Source: Yarrowia lipolytica
Lineage: Eukaryota > Ascomycota > Dipodascomycetes > Dipodascales
Reading direction: 5' to 3'
DNA length: 64,000 nucleotides
Assembly (NCBI RefSeq): GCF_001761485.1
Contig: NC_090773.1
Coordinates: 682,001-746,000 of the forward strand
Program-made: the position numbers and the translations under genes
Shown here: piece by piece, positions 11,401-22,958 of the stretch
Numbering within the stretch: position 1 is the stretch's first letter
Layout: the number at the start of each line of letters is the position of its first letter
The notes under the pieces: generated by a model
What the model was told of the DNA's origin: nothing
The model's input: the letters and a program-made list of their open reading frames with translations, nothing else
The model's database searches: none

Positions 11401-12925
11401 TTCCGAGTATAAGATCAAGGCGATTCTGGTCAACTCAGAGACGGAGACGTCGATGAAAGCCAAGCTGATCAGCCAGCAGAGCAAGCAGATTGCAGCCCAG
11501 CTCAAGGTCGTGTTACCCAAGAAGTACAACACTAGCAAGCCCAAGTTGGCACACTCGGGCACGCGCGATCTTCGGTACATTGTCAAGCCCGAAGACACGA
11601 ACCGGCCTGCGGTGGTGTGGTTGACGTGGTCAGCCGAACATCGACGGTCAGGCGTCATGTTGACCCATAGGACACTTATGGGGATGTGTAAGGTGCAGAA
11701 GGAAACGTGTCAGATGGCATCCACCAAACCAGTGGTAGGATGTGTGCGATCCACTTCCGGCATCGGTTTCCTTCACACCTGTGCTCTGGGAGTCTATCTG
11801 GGAGCATCCACCTATTTGGTGTCTCCTATTGACTACACCGTCAACCCTTTGACTCTGTTCCTTGCCTATTCTCGGTACAAGGTCAAGGACGTATATTCCA
11901 CTCCTCAGATGTTGGACTATGCCTGTGCTACGTTGAAGCCCAAGGGATTTTCTCTTGCCGAAACTCTCAACTTGATGATTGCGTATGACGGACGTCCTCG
12001 AGTTGATTTGGCCAAGAACCTGAGAATGCTATTCCTCTCCACTCAGCTTTCTAACACTGCCATCTCCTCCCTTTACTGCCATACTCTCAATCCCATGGTT
12101 GCCTCTCGGTCCTACATGGGTCTTGAGCCGATTGACCTCTGGCTGGATCCCATTGCCCTTCGACAAGGATACATTTCGGTCGTCAATCCCGAGAACTACC
12201 CCAATGCTCTCCATGTCCATGACTCCGGAATGGTCCCCGTTGGCACGCGAATCGCCATTGTCAACCCCGAGACTCGTCAGTTGTGCAAGGTCGGCGAGTT
12301 TGGCGAGATCTGGGTGTGGTCCGAGGGCAACGTTCAACAGGCGTATCCTGCCCGGGACGAGTTTGACCGTGCACGGTTCCAGGGCAAGCTGGATGACGAT
12401 AGTAACGAGGCCCAAGCCATAACTCGTCAGGGCGACTACGTGCGAACTGGCGATCTTGGTTTCCTTCATACTGTGTCTCGATCGCTTGCGTCTGGAGGCC
12501 ATGCTACAGAGATGCAGACCCTGTTTGTACTGGGTTCTCTGGGTGCTACCTTTGAGTCCCTTGGTCTGTCTCATTTCCCTCAAGACGTGGAGAACACCAT
12601 TGAGGGCTCCCATCGACACCTGTGCTCAAATGGTTCCGTGGTGTTCCAGGCCGCGGACCATGTGATTGCTGTGTGCGAGGTGACCACAGACAAGTTTCTA
12701 GCGTCCCTGGTGCCCGTGATCGCGTCCACGGTGCTGGACGAACACCAGCTCATCATTAACGTGGTGGCCTTCATTCCGATCAAGTCCATGCCCAAGAGCA
12801 GGTTGGGCGAAAAGCAACGGGGCAAGGTGCTTTCGCAGTTTGTTTCCAAAAAGCTCAAGACGCTGCAGATTTTCGGCGTCTGCGAGGGCCAGTCTACTGT
12901 GCTCAAGTTCATGAAGAAGAAGTGA
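8446..12925 (+). CDS. CMR2: Cmr2/DIP2-family protein: DMAP1-binding domain plus two adenylate-forming domains, one intron
   Basis: A 1,476-residue protein coded by 8446-8529 and 8579-12925. The 49-bp intron runs GTGAGT to CTAACCCAG. Splicing joins LIHDFK to EGDITAKGYQKRRE, completing the DMAP1-binding domain at residues 1 to about 60; without exon 1 the long frame has no ATG at its head. Two tandem AMP-binding (acyl-CoA synthetase-like) domains follow, at about 120-780 and 840-1450, as in yeast Cmr2 and animal DIP2. The nucleotide-binding loop is degenerate in both: the first has FSRSPTGDLRGVVMSH and the second LTWSAEHRRSGVMLTH, where active enzymes have a T(S/T)GTTG-like loop. The family has been linked to fatty-acyl or diacylglycerol lipid balance. 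That role is family knowledge, and an enzymatic activity here is uncertain. Confidence 0.9.
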
Positions 12926-13577
12926 ACGGAGTACGAGTAGTGTATTTATAGTCATTGTATTATATGAATGGTAGCGGTGGCGTGACGTAGATATACGAGA
13001 GCAGAGAAGATGCTATGCTCGACGGATATTCTTAGATCATCACTGAGCATGTTATCTCACGTCATGGCGTTATTAACAGTATACTTGACTTTTAAAAAGA
13101 CATATCAATTATCAATTATTATACTTGAGGTTACTAACTGGCCGCTCACAAATGTAGATAAGACTAAGTTGATGAAGGCAAGTACAAACCACACTTGTAC
13201 TCTGACTGAATGCGAGTCTCGTTAACTAGACGTCTCTAAGCGAAGTCACTCACAGGACTCAGGGACCGAGCGTACAAGTACCAGGTACAAGTGTCGTCAC
13301 AGTCGGAGAAACCAGAATGTTATCGTCACAGACTCTTACTAACTCTTTGGGAACAAGTAAATGAGTAGGTATAACATAAAACACTCACACTACAGTACAC
13401 TGTAAGTTGTTAGTTTCAGCACTCGAACTACGATGTACATTGTACGCCCATCTCGGTCTACGTAGTTCGGACAGTTGGATGTGTCCGCGCTCTGTTAATC
13501 AATCATATAATACATTATTTTATGCACACCCGCACTGGGCTGCTCTCACCTCCTTCCTGTTAGACATCACCTCATGC
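12926..13577. other. Convergent intergenic
   Basis: About 650 bp between the CMR2 and AXL2 stop codons. AT-rich, with GTAC-type words near 13190-13290. Nothing else recognised. Confidence 0.55.
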
Positions 13578-16500
13578 TTAGATAAACGCCAGCTCGGCAG
13601 ATACGGACTGCGAGTTCTCCATGTCTCGACTGCTGGACATGGGCGAGTCACTGCTGGAGGCTCGACCCGAGTTTGTAAAGTTGACGAGTTTGGGAGAAGG
13701 GTTCATCTCATGCTCATAGTGGGGCTCCGACACAGAGTCGTGGTACCGGTGGTACCGGTCGTCGTCTGACGAGGTATCGTCGTCGTGGTTGTTCCAGCCG
13801 GGGACCAAGTTAGACGAGTCGCCCTTCCACTCCACCTCGGGAGTGTTATACTCCTCGTTGTCCTCAAAGTCAAACTGCTGGTTGGGGGGCTCCAGCTGCG
13901 ATCTCAGTGACGAAGGAGAAGGTCTGTTGGTGCTCACAGCAGGAATGGGAGGAGGAGGAGTGTTGGTGAAGGTGTTGGGAGTGCCAGACAGAGTAGGAGT
14001 GTACTCGTTGGCTGCCTCAATGTTGGGAGTCAGGTGCTTATGCAGGTTGGGCGACTCCTCGGTCACCGACGCCAAGTTGGAGTTGATCTTGAGCGAAGAG
14101 TTGGGCCGCGAGTTGGACACAAACTGTTGCGCGATGTAGGGCTCTTCCTCGGAGGAGATGGAGCCAATAGAATGCTGTGCAGAGTGTCCAGAGTGTCCAG
14201 AGTGCTGGCCAGTGGAGTTGGTGCCAATGTGGTGGTAGTTGGGGGAGTCGTCATCGATCACGGACTGTCGGGGAGTGAGAATCATGGACTGAGTGGGGTT
14301 CATGAACTCGCTGTCAGTGTTTCTTCGGCCAGCAAGGCCAATGGGAGAGTGAGGAGGCTGCATGTGCTGGTCATGCATATGCTGTTGCTCCTCATCGTCG
14401 TCAACCAGTCGCACAGAGAACAGCTCGTCAGTGGAAACGGTCGCCAGAGAAGCCATGGACTGGCGGTCCTGCCACCGTCTAGTGGAATCAATTGTCTGTC
14501 GCCATGACTTTCGGGGCTGGACAGTCTGAGCAGGCTGCTGAACTCCAGCGGCAGCAGCAGCTCCAGCAGCAGCGGCACCCTCAGAGAGACCGGCTCCGGT
14601 GTGAGCTCCAATACCATGGGGCTGGGTGTAGTAGTCAGAATCCACGTTGGGCATTTCGGGAACATTATCAGGTCGCTCTTCGATCTCACGGTCAACGTGT
14701 GTTCGCTCAGAGGAGTACATGGAGGCGTCGTCGCTGTCGTACTGGTCGACCTTGAAGAAATTCATGGCCGAGAGTCGCTTGGGCGTGTCCCAGTCCTCAT
14801 CCACCTCCTTACCCTTGTCCATCATTATGGGAGCAGCAATTCCGGGACCTCCAGGACCTCCGTTGGGAGACTTGGAAGGCGTCAGAGGCGACACGCGGGT
14901 CTTTTCAGGACCCAGGTACATATCGTCGAGATCCTGGTGGCCATCGTCGAAGGGAATGGGATGCGAGATGTTTGCCTTTTCAAAATCGTCGTCGTTGGAC
15001 TTGTTGTTGTGTCGCTTTCGTCGCCAGCAGCAGAACACCAGCAGAGCCAGTGCAATGAGACCGATAGGAATACCTACACCGCAGCCCACCGCCACAGCAG
15101 TGGTGTTGGACTTGTTGGTAGTCTTAACGGGGATGGGAGTGGCAGACGAGGTAGAGGAAGAGCTGGAAGTAGGCTCTGTGGAAGAAGCTGTGGAAGAGGC
15201 TGTGGAAGAGGCTGTAGACGAGCCACTGGATGTGGATGTAGAAGAGGCCGAAGAAGAAGACGCACTCGACGTGGTGTCGCTCTTCTTGGTTCCATTGATG
15301 TGGAAGGTCATGGTATCGCTCTTATCTCCGTCCACGGCGGTGACAGTCACGTCGGCTCCTTCAAAGTCGTCGGGAATCTCACCTGAGAACGTCATGTTGG
15401 AGGGGTTGAAGTGGATGAAGTCACCGGCAGAGGCAGGATTGTAGGATGCAGACAGAGTAGCGACCCGCTTGACGAGCACCGACCGCTTTCGGCTCAGCCG
15501 GAAGGCGTCCTGTGGGATGGTAAACGAGAACCAGCCTCCCTGGGTGGCATTCACGTCGGGAATCTGGGTGGCAAAGATAGGATGGGCCGACGAGGAGGTG
15601 GATGAGGAAGTTGAGGAGGCAGTGGACGATGTCTTGGAAGCACCAGAAGAAGTCTTTGTGGCTCCTGAGGAAGTGGCAGACGCGTCAGAAGAAGTCTTGG
15701 ACGAGTCAGAATTGGTAGTGGTAGCCGAGGAGTCGGAGTCGGTCTTGGACGAACCAGACTCAGTCTTGGACCCGGAGTTGGACACGTTGGACTCAGTCTT
15801 GGACTCGGAGTCGGTCTTGGACTCAGAATCGGTTTTGGACTCAGAATCGGTCTTGGACTCAGAATCGGTCTTGGACTCAGAGTTGGAGTTAGAAGTAACA
15901 CTCTTGGGAGCGCCGTCAACATTCACGTTAATGACAATAGCAACAGCGTCTCCATACTTATCGTAAACGGTGGCAGAAACAGGTCCAGAGGTGGCGTTGT
16001 CGTCAGGAGTACCAGAGAGCTTTCCGTTGTTGTCGACCTTCAGCCAGCCATCAATTTTGAGCTGAATAGAGCCCAGCTGGTCGCCGATAGGAGAACCATC
16101 GAGAATAACCTTGTCCAGGGGCAGTTGACCGTCAACTTCGTTGCCACGCTTGGCATCCAGTGAAATAGAACTCTCCTCGGTAGTCAGCTGGTGAGCACCA
16201 ACGACCAGAGAAAAGGTCTGGGAAACAGCAGAGAAGCCGGCGTAGTCAGAAGCCACAAACTCGACGGCAAACGCCTGGGCAGGAGCAATCTGTGAGTTGA
16301 TGGCGGGTGACTGACCGGCAAAGGTGTTTGTGTCTCCGGGGCTGAAGCTCATCCAAATGGGCAAAGGGGTGTGGTTACGCATGATGCCGTAGTAGCCTTC
16401 AATGTCTCTGTCGGTCTTGACGAAAGTGTCTTTATCGAACGACACGGACCAGTGTTCGTTGGGCTTGACCACTAGTCCACTTCCTCCGTCGGTGGGTCCG

Positions 16501-16874
16501 AATTTCGCAAGCTGCTGCACCAGAGTCTTGCCTGGGTTGAGCTTGGGGGGCTGTGCGGACGAGATGATGAGCTTCGACTCAGACGTGGCTTCCTGCCCCG
16601 ACGCGTCCTTGCATTTGAGCTGGAAGAAGATGGTTTCGTCGCTGGAGCCTCCCTCGGGCGTGCCGCTGAAGTTGTTGCCGTCGAACGACAGCCACGAGGG
16701 TAGCTGGTCGGCCGAGTACGAGATTTCGCCGTCGCCGGTACACGTGTCTCGGGGCAGTGTGTAGGCGTAGTTTTGGCCCCATCGAGCGACCGGGGGCAGT
16801 TGTGAGTTGAACGGGTATCCCGCAGAGGGTGCAGCCACGACTGCCGTGGCCAGCAGAAGGGATTTGACGAGCAT
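13578..16874 (-). CDS. AXL2: Axl2/Bud10-like bud-site selection glycoprotein with cadherin-like repeats
   Basis: A type I plasma-membrane protein of 1,098 residues. Seen: an N-terminal signal peptide (MLVKSLLLATAVVAAPSAG); cadherin-like (CADG) modules in the first half, each with the W[LIM]SF...FSGTP or LSGTP pattern (LPSWLSFDG then FSGTP; IWMSFSPGD; LKVDNNGKLSGTP); a Ser/Thr-rich, presumably O-mannosylated stretch; one membrane segment (about residues 591-613) followed by a basic stop-transfer CCWRRKR; and a long cytoplasmic tail rich in Ser and Pro. In Saccharomyces Axl2 marks the axial bud site. The pattern and layout fit that family, but the exact bud-pattern role in this dimorphic yeast is inference. 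Residues about 328-368 are a near-perfect repeat of TDSESK. The gene begins just after a GC-rich leader and needs no intron. Confidence 0.88.
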   Translation of the reverse strand: MLVKSLLLATAVVAAPSAGYPFNSQLPPVARWGQNYAYTLPRDTCTGDGEISYSADQLPSWLSFDGNNFSGTPEGGSSDETIFFQLKCKDASGQEATSESKLIISSAQPPKLNPGKTLVQQLAKFGPTDGGSGLVVKPNEHWSVSFDKDTFVKTDRDIEGYYGIMRNHTPLPIWMSFSPGDTNTFAGQSPAINSQIAPAQAFAVEFVASDYAGFSAVSQTFSLVVGAHQLTTEESSISLDAKRGNEVDGQLPLDKVILDGSPIGDQLGSIQLKIDGWLKVDNNGKLSGTPDDNATSGPVSATVYDKYGDAVAIVINVNVDGAPKSVTSNSNSESKTDSESKTDSESKTDSESKTDSESKTESNVSNSGSKTESGSSKTDSDSSATTTNSDSSKTSSDASATSSGATKTSSGASKTSSTASSTSSSTSSSAHPIFATQIPDVNATQGGWFSFTIPQDAFRLSRKRSVLVKRVATLSASYNPASAGDFIHFNPSNMTFSGEIPDDFEGADVTVTAVDGDKSDTMTFHINGTKKSDTTSSASSSSASSTSTSSGSSTASSTASSTASSTEPTSSSSSTSSATPIPVKTTNKSNTTAVAVGCGVGIPIGLIALALLVFCCWRRKRHNNKSNDDDFEKANISHPIPFDDGHQDLDDMYLGPEKTRVSPLTPSKSPNGGPGGPGIAAPIMMDKGKEVDEDWDTPKRLSAMNFFKVDQYDSDDASMYSSERTHVDREIEERPDNVPEMPNVDSDYYTQPHGIGAHTGAGLSEGAAAAGAAAAAGVQQPAQTVQPRKSWRQTIDSTRRWQDRQSMASLATVSTDELFSVRLVDDDEEQQHMHDQHMQPPHSPIGLAGRRNTDSEFMNPTQSMILTPRQSVIDDDSPNYHHIGTNSTGQHSGHSGHSAQHSIGSISSEEEPYIAQQFVSNSRPNSSLKINSNLASVTEESPNLHKHLTPNIEAANEYTPTLSGTPNTFTNTPPPPIPAVSTNRPSPSSLRSQLEPPNQQFDFEDNEEYNTPEVEWKGDSSNLVPGWNNHDDDTSSDDDRYHRYHDSVSEPHYEHEMNPSPKLVNFTNSGRASSSDSPMSSSRDMENSQSVSAELAFI
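15776..15893 (-). repeat. In-frame TDSESK repeat in AXL2
   Basis: Tandem 18-bp units on the coding strand encode TDSESK several times in a row, inside the Ser/Thr-rich region between the cadherin-like modules. The near identity of the copies at DNA level suggests recent expansion and probable length variation between strains. Confidence 0.85.
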
Positions 16875-19572
16875 CTGGGTTAGTAAGGAAGGGGGTTGTG
16901 ATGAAGTGTCACTGCTTGCGAGTCGCGAGTGTGCGCAAGCTGTGAAGCTGTTCGTGTGGGTGTTGGCCAGGTTCTGATGGTGTCGGTGGTGTGTGTCGGG
17001 TAGTCGTGTAGCAAGACACCACAGAACTTCCAGGTCGCGGTATCGTCCGGCACTGTGATACTCACTATAAATAATTAGCTATTAATGAATAGCGATGTAA
17101 TGATCTTGGGTCGGAAGGTGAAGGAGTGTCGAACGTGGAGACGGAGATGAAGGAGGGTGAGCACGAAGATGAAGGAAAGACAAGACAAGAGAAGAGAAGA
17201 GAGCGAACCCAGACAGTTTTCTGGAACAAGACCCGATAGCCAGACCGTGCATACGAGGGGTCGGACCCGTCAGCAGGAGAGGCTGAAAAATGTGGGACAA
17301 ATGTGCATGGACGCATCTCTGCTGCGCAAGGCTGAAGCCAAAGTCGCGTTTCCACCCACTTTTGGCGTATCCATAATCTTAACCTACATACCACAGTGAC
17401 CCCCTGAGACGCGTGTCAAAAAATAGCCCCGGGTGGGTTTTGGGGGTTTTGGTGGGGATTAGCAAAAGATTATTATTGTGGGCACAATTGTATGGTGGAG
17501 AAGGACCAGTCTGGAGGAGTCAGCTCGGTCCTGGTACTGACAAGAGCTGTACTCTCCTGTCGTCTCATGCTTGTCTCTGAAACAAGGTTGCAGAAGACAA
17601 GGCTGGAGGAAGATCAAGGGGCCTATGTTCATCATCATCTCTCCCTCTTCTGGGTCTCACCTTTTTGGAGCTTCGTGTGACCACCTACTACGGGTCGCCT
17701 TGTGCAGCACGCTCTTCCCGTTTGGGCATCCAAATGGCTCAAACCAGTAGCCACGCGTTTCCAAAGACGCGACGCCCTCTAGCGTGTCTTAATACTGTAG
17801 ACAGTAGGGTGCATGTCATACCATGTCACACTGGGCCACCTGGGTGCTGCTCTGTGCGACGGTGGGCAAAAAACAGTGGACAGGTCTCACCAATTGTCTC
17901 CAACGGACCTGAAACAAACCTCAAACAACGGGTATTTCAAAGCACACCGGTACTTTTGAGTCCTGCTCTTTCCACCACTATCGACTATCGGACCCGACGC
18001 TCACATTAAACTAGATTAAACGCGCCCTTAACTTAACGCACAACCGACAAAGGCGCATCCGTCAGGCACTAGAAGAGACAATGGAGAACAGCCAAGACCT
18101 CTTTTTGGCGACCTGACGTAATGCCCTGGCTGAAACGAGCTCAGGTGGCCCATTCGACGCTCCAAACAGGAAAGACACGGTCCTTCTCGGACCAGGAGGG
18201 AACCCCAAGGTGACAATGTGGTGATACCTTGTGTAATGTTCACACACCTTTACATACTTGCTTGAACCCTGTCTTGATAGAACTATGACAGATACACTTG
18301 GAGATCCAACAACCCTCATTTATATCCCCTCCTACTTGTACAAGTACAGTATGTACTCCTGTTTTTCCTCTCCTTCCAGATCTTGCTCTGTTGCTCTCCC
18401 TCACTTCTCGTCGACACGCGAAAGCTGCGACGATCAAGATCTTCACACGAGCTAGGGGCGCCAGACAATGGCCAGTGGTTGCTGATCACATGGGTTTGGG
18501 CCTCAAGTAGATCCCCTGGACGCCAGTCTTGGAAGAATCTTGTCTGGATTAGGCAGTGTAGTAGCTGTAGCCTGTCATCCATATACCCGCCGTCTGTCAT
18601 TCATGCGGGTGTGAGCAGTCAAAGTACAAGTGCAATGGTCAGAACTAATCCACATGGCCTATCGTATACAGCTCTGGCTACAAATCGGATATACAACCCT
18701 ACAGCGATATCTAAGCGAGAAAGTATATAGACCTACAATACGATAGCAATACATGATCCGAGTGGGATCGTCGACTTCTGATCACGGTAACATGGTCTGA
18801 CGTGAGCCAGCAGCCATCTAACTCACAATATCTCAAGATCACGATATCTGTTGAGACGCATCTCCCTTGCCGACGGTACATTGGTTACGCCTGGTCTGCG
18901 CGCCTGTCATACAGATACCAGACAGCCAATGTGTCACTGGGGCAACTGCTGCTCACCAGCATCCAATCTGTTTCTGAGGCAACGGTCAATTGACCTTTTA
19001 CAAGTATGAGTATCGTACTTTTGCAGTTCTCATCTACTCTCCATAATTTTTCATGCGACTACTTGTAGACATCGCAGGTTTGGCAGCATTACCGTCCGCA
19101 CTGTCCAGATAATAATACCACTAGTTGGGCCTTAAATAATACCGTTTGCCTGGAAATCAAAAGTGGCACGCTCAATTCATACGGCAGGTGGTTTAATACA
19201 AGTGTTGGTGAAATAATACCTCACCTCTGAACCTCATCAACGTTCCCATAGCTCGTTTGACCCTTACATGAGGCCCCACAGATTCTAAGCACAATCTCAA
19301 GGCACATTTGGGCATAGATACGGGGTCTCGAAACCTCTGGTACAAGTGCTCGTACTCGTATCCTCTCATGCTTCAATGTATCGTCTCGCGCTTCTTGCAT
19401 CTATCCATAGCCCGGTTTCACTGTCTCACAAATGTTCTCCTCACCGTGCTAAGAAAGACCCCTAAAAAAGAAACGTCATGTCTCGTTTCACCACTATATT
19501 AGGTTGGAGCTACATATGTATGAGAATAAGGTTTGTGTGTGATGCAGTAGAGAAATCTTCTGAAAGAATTAT

Positions 19573-19601
19573 TTAAAATAAAATAAAATAAAATAAAATA
19601 A
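19573..19601. repeat. (AAAAT)n microsatellite
   Basis: About five perfect copies of AAAAT in otherwise unique intergenic DNA. Confidence 0.85.
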
Positions 19602-20164
19602 TGTCAGTGGTAGCACACAAACGGCGCTCTTGCGGTACAGTCCTAGCAACACAAGTTGCTGAAACTGTCAAGATCAAGATCAAGAACGAATAACGATATT
19701 ATACTCGTCCATATCTTAGACATTCGAGAATTACACCGATGTATTCACGACAAGATTCCCAGCTTTTTGACATCATTTTGACATCATTTTTTAATCAGAT
19801 GTGAAGTGTTTACATACATCTCCATAAACGAATCTAGAATTATGCCACAGACAGACTCGATAACTCGTCCCCGCCGTTATCTACCGACAAGTCATCCGAC
19901 AAAAGCCATCCGACTTTTTTGTCTAATCTCCCGGCCTACTGTACGTACAGTAGCTTCAATGTACTCCTCCCTTGATATCCACATACCTCAACCGCCATGT
20001 TTAGATACTTACCTGCCACAAGTATGTACAAGTACATACTATACGGCATCAATTAAGTAGTTTTAGACACACACCCACTGCCCATATACCCTACCAGATA
20101 CCGAATGCTCGCATCTATTGGAGAATCAATGTCCATATCTCGTAACTGCATGTTCGCTCCAAGT

Positions 20165-20299
20165 ATTTTTAGTGTCAAAGATACACTACAGTATTGGAGG
20201 TGCTTGACTACTTGTAGGTGCTTCACAGATGCTTCACAAGCTCTCACCAAACAGTTTTTTAGTGCCAGAGATACATTAGTATGTACTGGAGGTGCTTGA
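20165..20299 (+). repeat. Imperfect direct repeat, two copies of about 45 bp
   Basis: The words 20165-20208 and 20254-20299 share the head TTTTTAGTG, the middle GATACA and the tail GGAGGTGCTTGAC, separated by about 45 bp that itself contains two further short AGGTGCTT / GATGCTTCAC-like words. It looks like a local duplication in the gene-poor region. No terminal inverted repeats were seen, so it is not called a mobile element. Confidence 0.6.
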
Positions 20300-21041
20300 C
20301 GTTGTGCATCACTTGCTTGGCATAAGTCCCTGAAGTGCTCGACACAGGTGCATCACGATACATAAGTGTGTGTACGGCACTCGTACAGTGTCTAGTCCCC
20401 CTGTGCTGGGCATGAGTGGGGGGTTTAGTCTGTCTGCAACGCGTGTCTATCAGATATGTCCGTAATCGTCTGATTATCAGATGCATCTGCGTTTTTGGCC
20501 AAGCTCATGTGTTTGGTGTGCCACTGTACGCTACTGTGGTTTGAAATGTCTGGATGTCTGGCTGTCTGGAGATTCAGGGGTTTTGAAAGTCCTGCCCACT
20601 CGTGTGCTCCAATTGAGCCACTGTTCTCCCCCATTCGAGGCTTCTCATGACTCACCACCAACACCAGACGGTTGATGTGCTGAGCAGTAATTCCGAGTCG
20701 CATTCTCACTACTGCACCACCAGGAGTGGGTCCTGTATCTTGATCTGATTCGCTATTACTAGTTTGTAGATTGATCGGACATAAACTGACATTGATCTGG
20801 CCGGACATTAACTGTCGATGATGTAGAATACATCCAAGTCCGTGGTATCGATAATGAGTTTTGATGTTGACGGGTCTGACATTATTAGTATACGGGGTAA
20901 CGAGATCTCTCTGACAGTATCGTATACATCAAAATACATCAATTGGAAAATACTTGTAGCTGTCTACTTGTACGAGTATTGTACTTCAGTTGGAGCAATA
21001 AGCCTGTCATTAATTATGTGTGGTGGTCATTATCATTTCAT

Positions 21042-22958
21042 TTAGGCCTTGTTGACGACCTCAGTCACCTTCTTCTCGTCGTAGATAGGGGACTTCTCTT
21101 CATAGGCGGTCTCGATAACCACTCCCTGATCGGAAGACTGGCTGTCGTCGCCCTTGACGTGCTCTGACTCCTCCTTCATTCGCTGGGCCGTGTTGAGGTT
21201 GATGTCGGCGTTGGTGATGGCCAGACAGAACATGATAGCACAGAAAATGAGCGGACCGATAAGCAGCGATCGGATGACGGAGTTGAGAGTAGCGCCAATG
21301 GCAGCTCGCTGAGGGGTTCCGACCTTGTACGAGAGGCCGACGTAGATGGAGCCGAAAATGGCCTTGACCTCGGGCTCGGCGAAAAGGCCAGTCTTTCGCA
21401 GCACGTTGGGGAAGTGGTTTCGGTAAACGGCAGCAGAGATGACGTTACCGAGAATGGTTCCACATGAGTTGAAGAAGTAATAGATGGTGATGGCGGCGGC
21501 AGTGTCAGACTGTTTGCAGACCACCTGGATGTAGACCATGATGGGGATGACGAGCAGACCAGCTCCCACTCCCTCGAAAATCTGGGCCAGAATCATGGTG
21601 TTGAGGGGCTTTTCGGGCTTTCGGAACTCGTAGGTCAGTCCCATGCCGATGAAGTACAGGATGGTACCCCAAACGATGACGGACTTGAGCTTAGCTCTCC
21701 ATCGCATGAGAGGCGAGAAGACCAGAGTGGTACCGGTGAGGGCAACGAACATGGCCATGTTCAGGTTGGTTGCTCGGGCCTGAGGAAGCCCCTTGGCCAA
21801 CAGAAGCCAGACCTGGAAGTAGGGATGGTAGGTGGCGTAGGCCATGTAGTAGAGGAGAATGATGAGGCCGGGAACGGTGACCAGACGCTTCTTCATGAGC
21901 GAAAACTTGAGGAAGGGGTGCTTAGTGCCGAAGAACTCCCACAGAGGGAAGGCAACGTAGAGGAAGAAGGTACCACAGGTGATCATGGCGATGTTCTGGG
22001 GCATCTTCCAGTCGTCAGTTCCAACACAGAAGGAGATGGGCACAAAGAAAAGAATCAGACCGGCACAGAGGAAAACCAGACCGGGAAGATCCATTCGGAT
22101 GATGCCGGTGATGGTGTTCTGGAACCATGTTCTGTTGGGGTCACCTCGTCGGATTCGCAGACCCATTCGGTAAGCCTTGATTCGGAAGTACAGCAGGGTG
22201 GACAGGAAAGGAATGGCACAGCAGGGGGTGATGATGGCCCACATTCCCATGCCCCACTGCCAGGTGGAGGTCTTGAGCACGGAGGCAACCAGGGGACCAG
22301 CGACCCAGGGAGTGAAGAGGTTGGCAAACAGAGTGATGGTTTGGAAGAAAGTTCGGTCCTTGAGATCACAAGTGTCGGCGGCGAAAATCTCGTACAGCAT
22401 CTGGGTTCCAATGTCTCCGATGGAGTAGAAGGCCAAGGCAGCAAAGTAGGTGACAATATTATGGGAGCCCATGTACAGACCGTTTCCGATGGTTAGACAG
22501 ATGACGGAGATGATCATGGCCTCGAATCGGCCGAAATTGTCAGCCAGCTTTCCACTCAGGGCTCGCGAGACGAGGAAAATACAGGCCTGGACAATCTGGA
22601 CCGAGGCCAGAGCTCCCATCTGGGAAAACTCGGAAGAGGCGTAGACAATGTAGGAGGGGAAGGCAGAGGCCTGAATGGTGGAGACCAGCGACATGATCAG
22701 CATGCAGATCCAGCCGAAAATGAGCTGCTTCTTACTCCACACCCGTCGGACAATCTCAGCGTGGGTCAGCTGGATATCGTCGGTGGAAGAGGTGTCATCA
22801 AAGTGCTCAATGGCAGAGTCATAGTCATGGTCGGGAGAGAAGAGGAACTTCATGAGCCCCCGGGTCTTGGGGGGCAAAGACTCAAAGAACTTCTCGGCGA
22901 CTCGGTCCTTGGTGTCAAAGACGTACTTGGCCTTTTTGTCCAGTTCCTCGAGATTCAT
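21042..22958 (-). CDS. MFS transporter of the siderophore-iron (SIT/ARN) family
   Basis: A 638-residue membrane transporter with a hydrophilic N terminus (about 75 residues) and about 14 predicted membrane segments. The MFS loop motif GKLADNFGR is at 136-144. The layout (long N-terminal tail, segments continuing as FGWICMLIMS, FGRFEAMIISV, DTCDLKDRTF) and the C-terminal SYKVGTPQR region are typical of fungal siderophore transporters such as Arn1/Sit1, which take up ferric-siderophore complexes at the plasma membrane or in endosomes by proton symport. The substrate cannot be read from sequence. No biosynthetic NRPS lies in this window, so uptake of foreign siderophores is the natural inference. 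One TGATAA word (GATA-factor core) lies about 25 bp upstream of the ATG, but that alone is weak evidence for iron-GATA control. Confidence 0.82.
   Translation of the reverse strand: MNLEELDKKAKYVFDTKDRVAEKFFESLPPKTRGLMKFLFSPDHDYDSAIEHFDDTSSTDDIQLTHAEIVRRVWSKKQLIFGWICMLIMSLVSTIQASAFPSYIVYASSEFSQMGALASVQIVQACIFLVSRALSGKLADNFGRFEAMIISVICLTIGNGLYMGSHNIVTYFAALAFYSIGDIGTQMLYEIFAADTCDLKDRTFFQTITLFANLFTPWVAGPLVASVLKTSTWQWGMGMWAIITPCCAIPFLSTLLYFRIKAYRMGLRIRRGDPNRTWFQNTITGIIRMDLPGLVFLCAGLILFFVPISFCVGTDDWKMPQNIAMITCGTFFLYVAFPLWEFFGTKHPFLKFSLMKKRLVTVPGLIILLYYMAYATYHPYFQVWLLLAKGLPQARATNLNMAMFVALTGTTLVFSPLMRWRAKLKSVIVWGTILYFIGMGLTYEFRKPEKPLNTMILAQIFEGVGAGLLVIPIMVYIQVVCKQSDTAAAITIYYFFNSCGTILGNVISAAVYRNHFPNVLRKTGLFAEPEVKAIFGSIYVGLSYKVGTPQRAAIGATLNSVIRSLLIGPLIFCAIMFCLAITNADINLNTAQRMKEESEHVKGDDSQSSDQGVVIETAYEEKSPIYDEKKVTEVVNKA

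Larger units (their letters stand above)
16875..21041. other. Gene-poor region of about 4.2 kb
   Basis: No convincing gene in either strand: the longest open frame (115 codons near 18383-18730) has no family features and no clear codon bias. The first about 500 bp upstream of 16874 should hold the AXL2 promoter. The region contains an (AAAAT)n tract at 19573-19601, a direct repeat at 20165-20208 and 20254-20299, and many GTAC-type words. Unrecognised non-coding RNA genes cannot be excluded. Confidence 0.5.

Noticed and set aside
21825-22496. 223-codon ORF antisense to the SIT transporter
   Set aside because: Mirror of membrane segments; no family.
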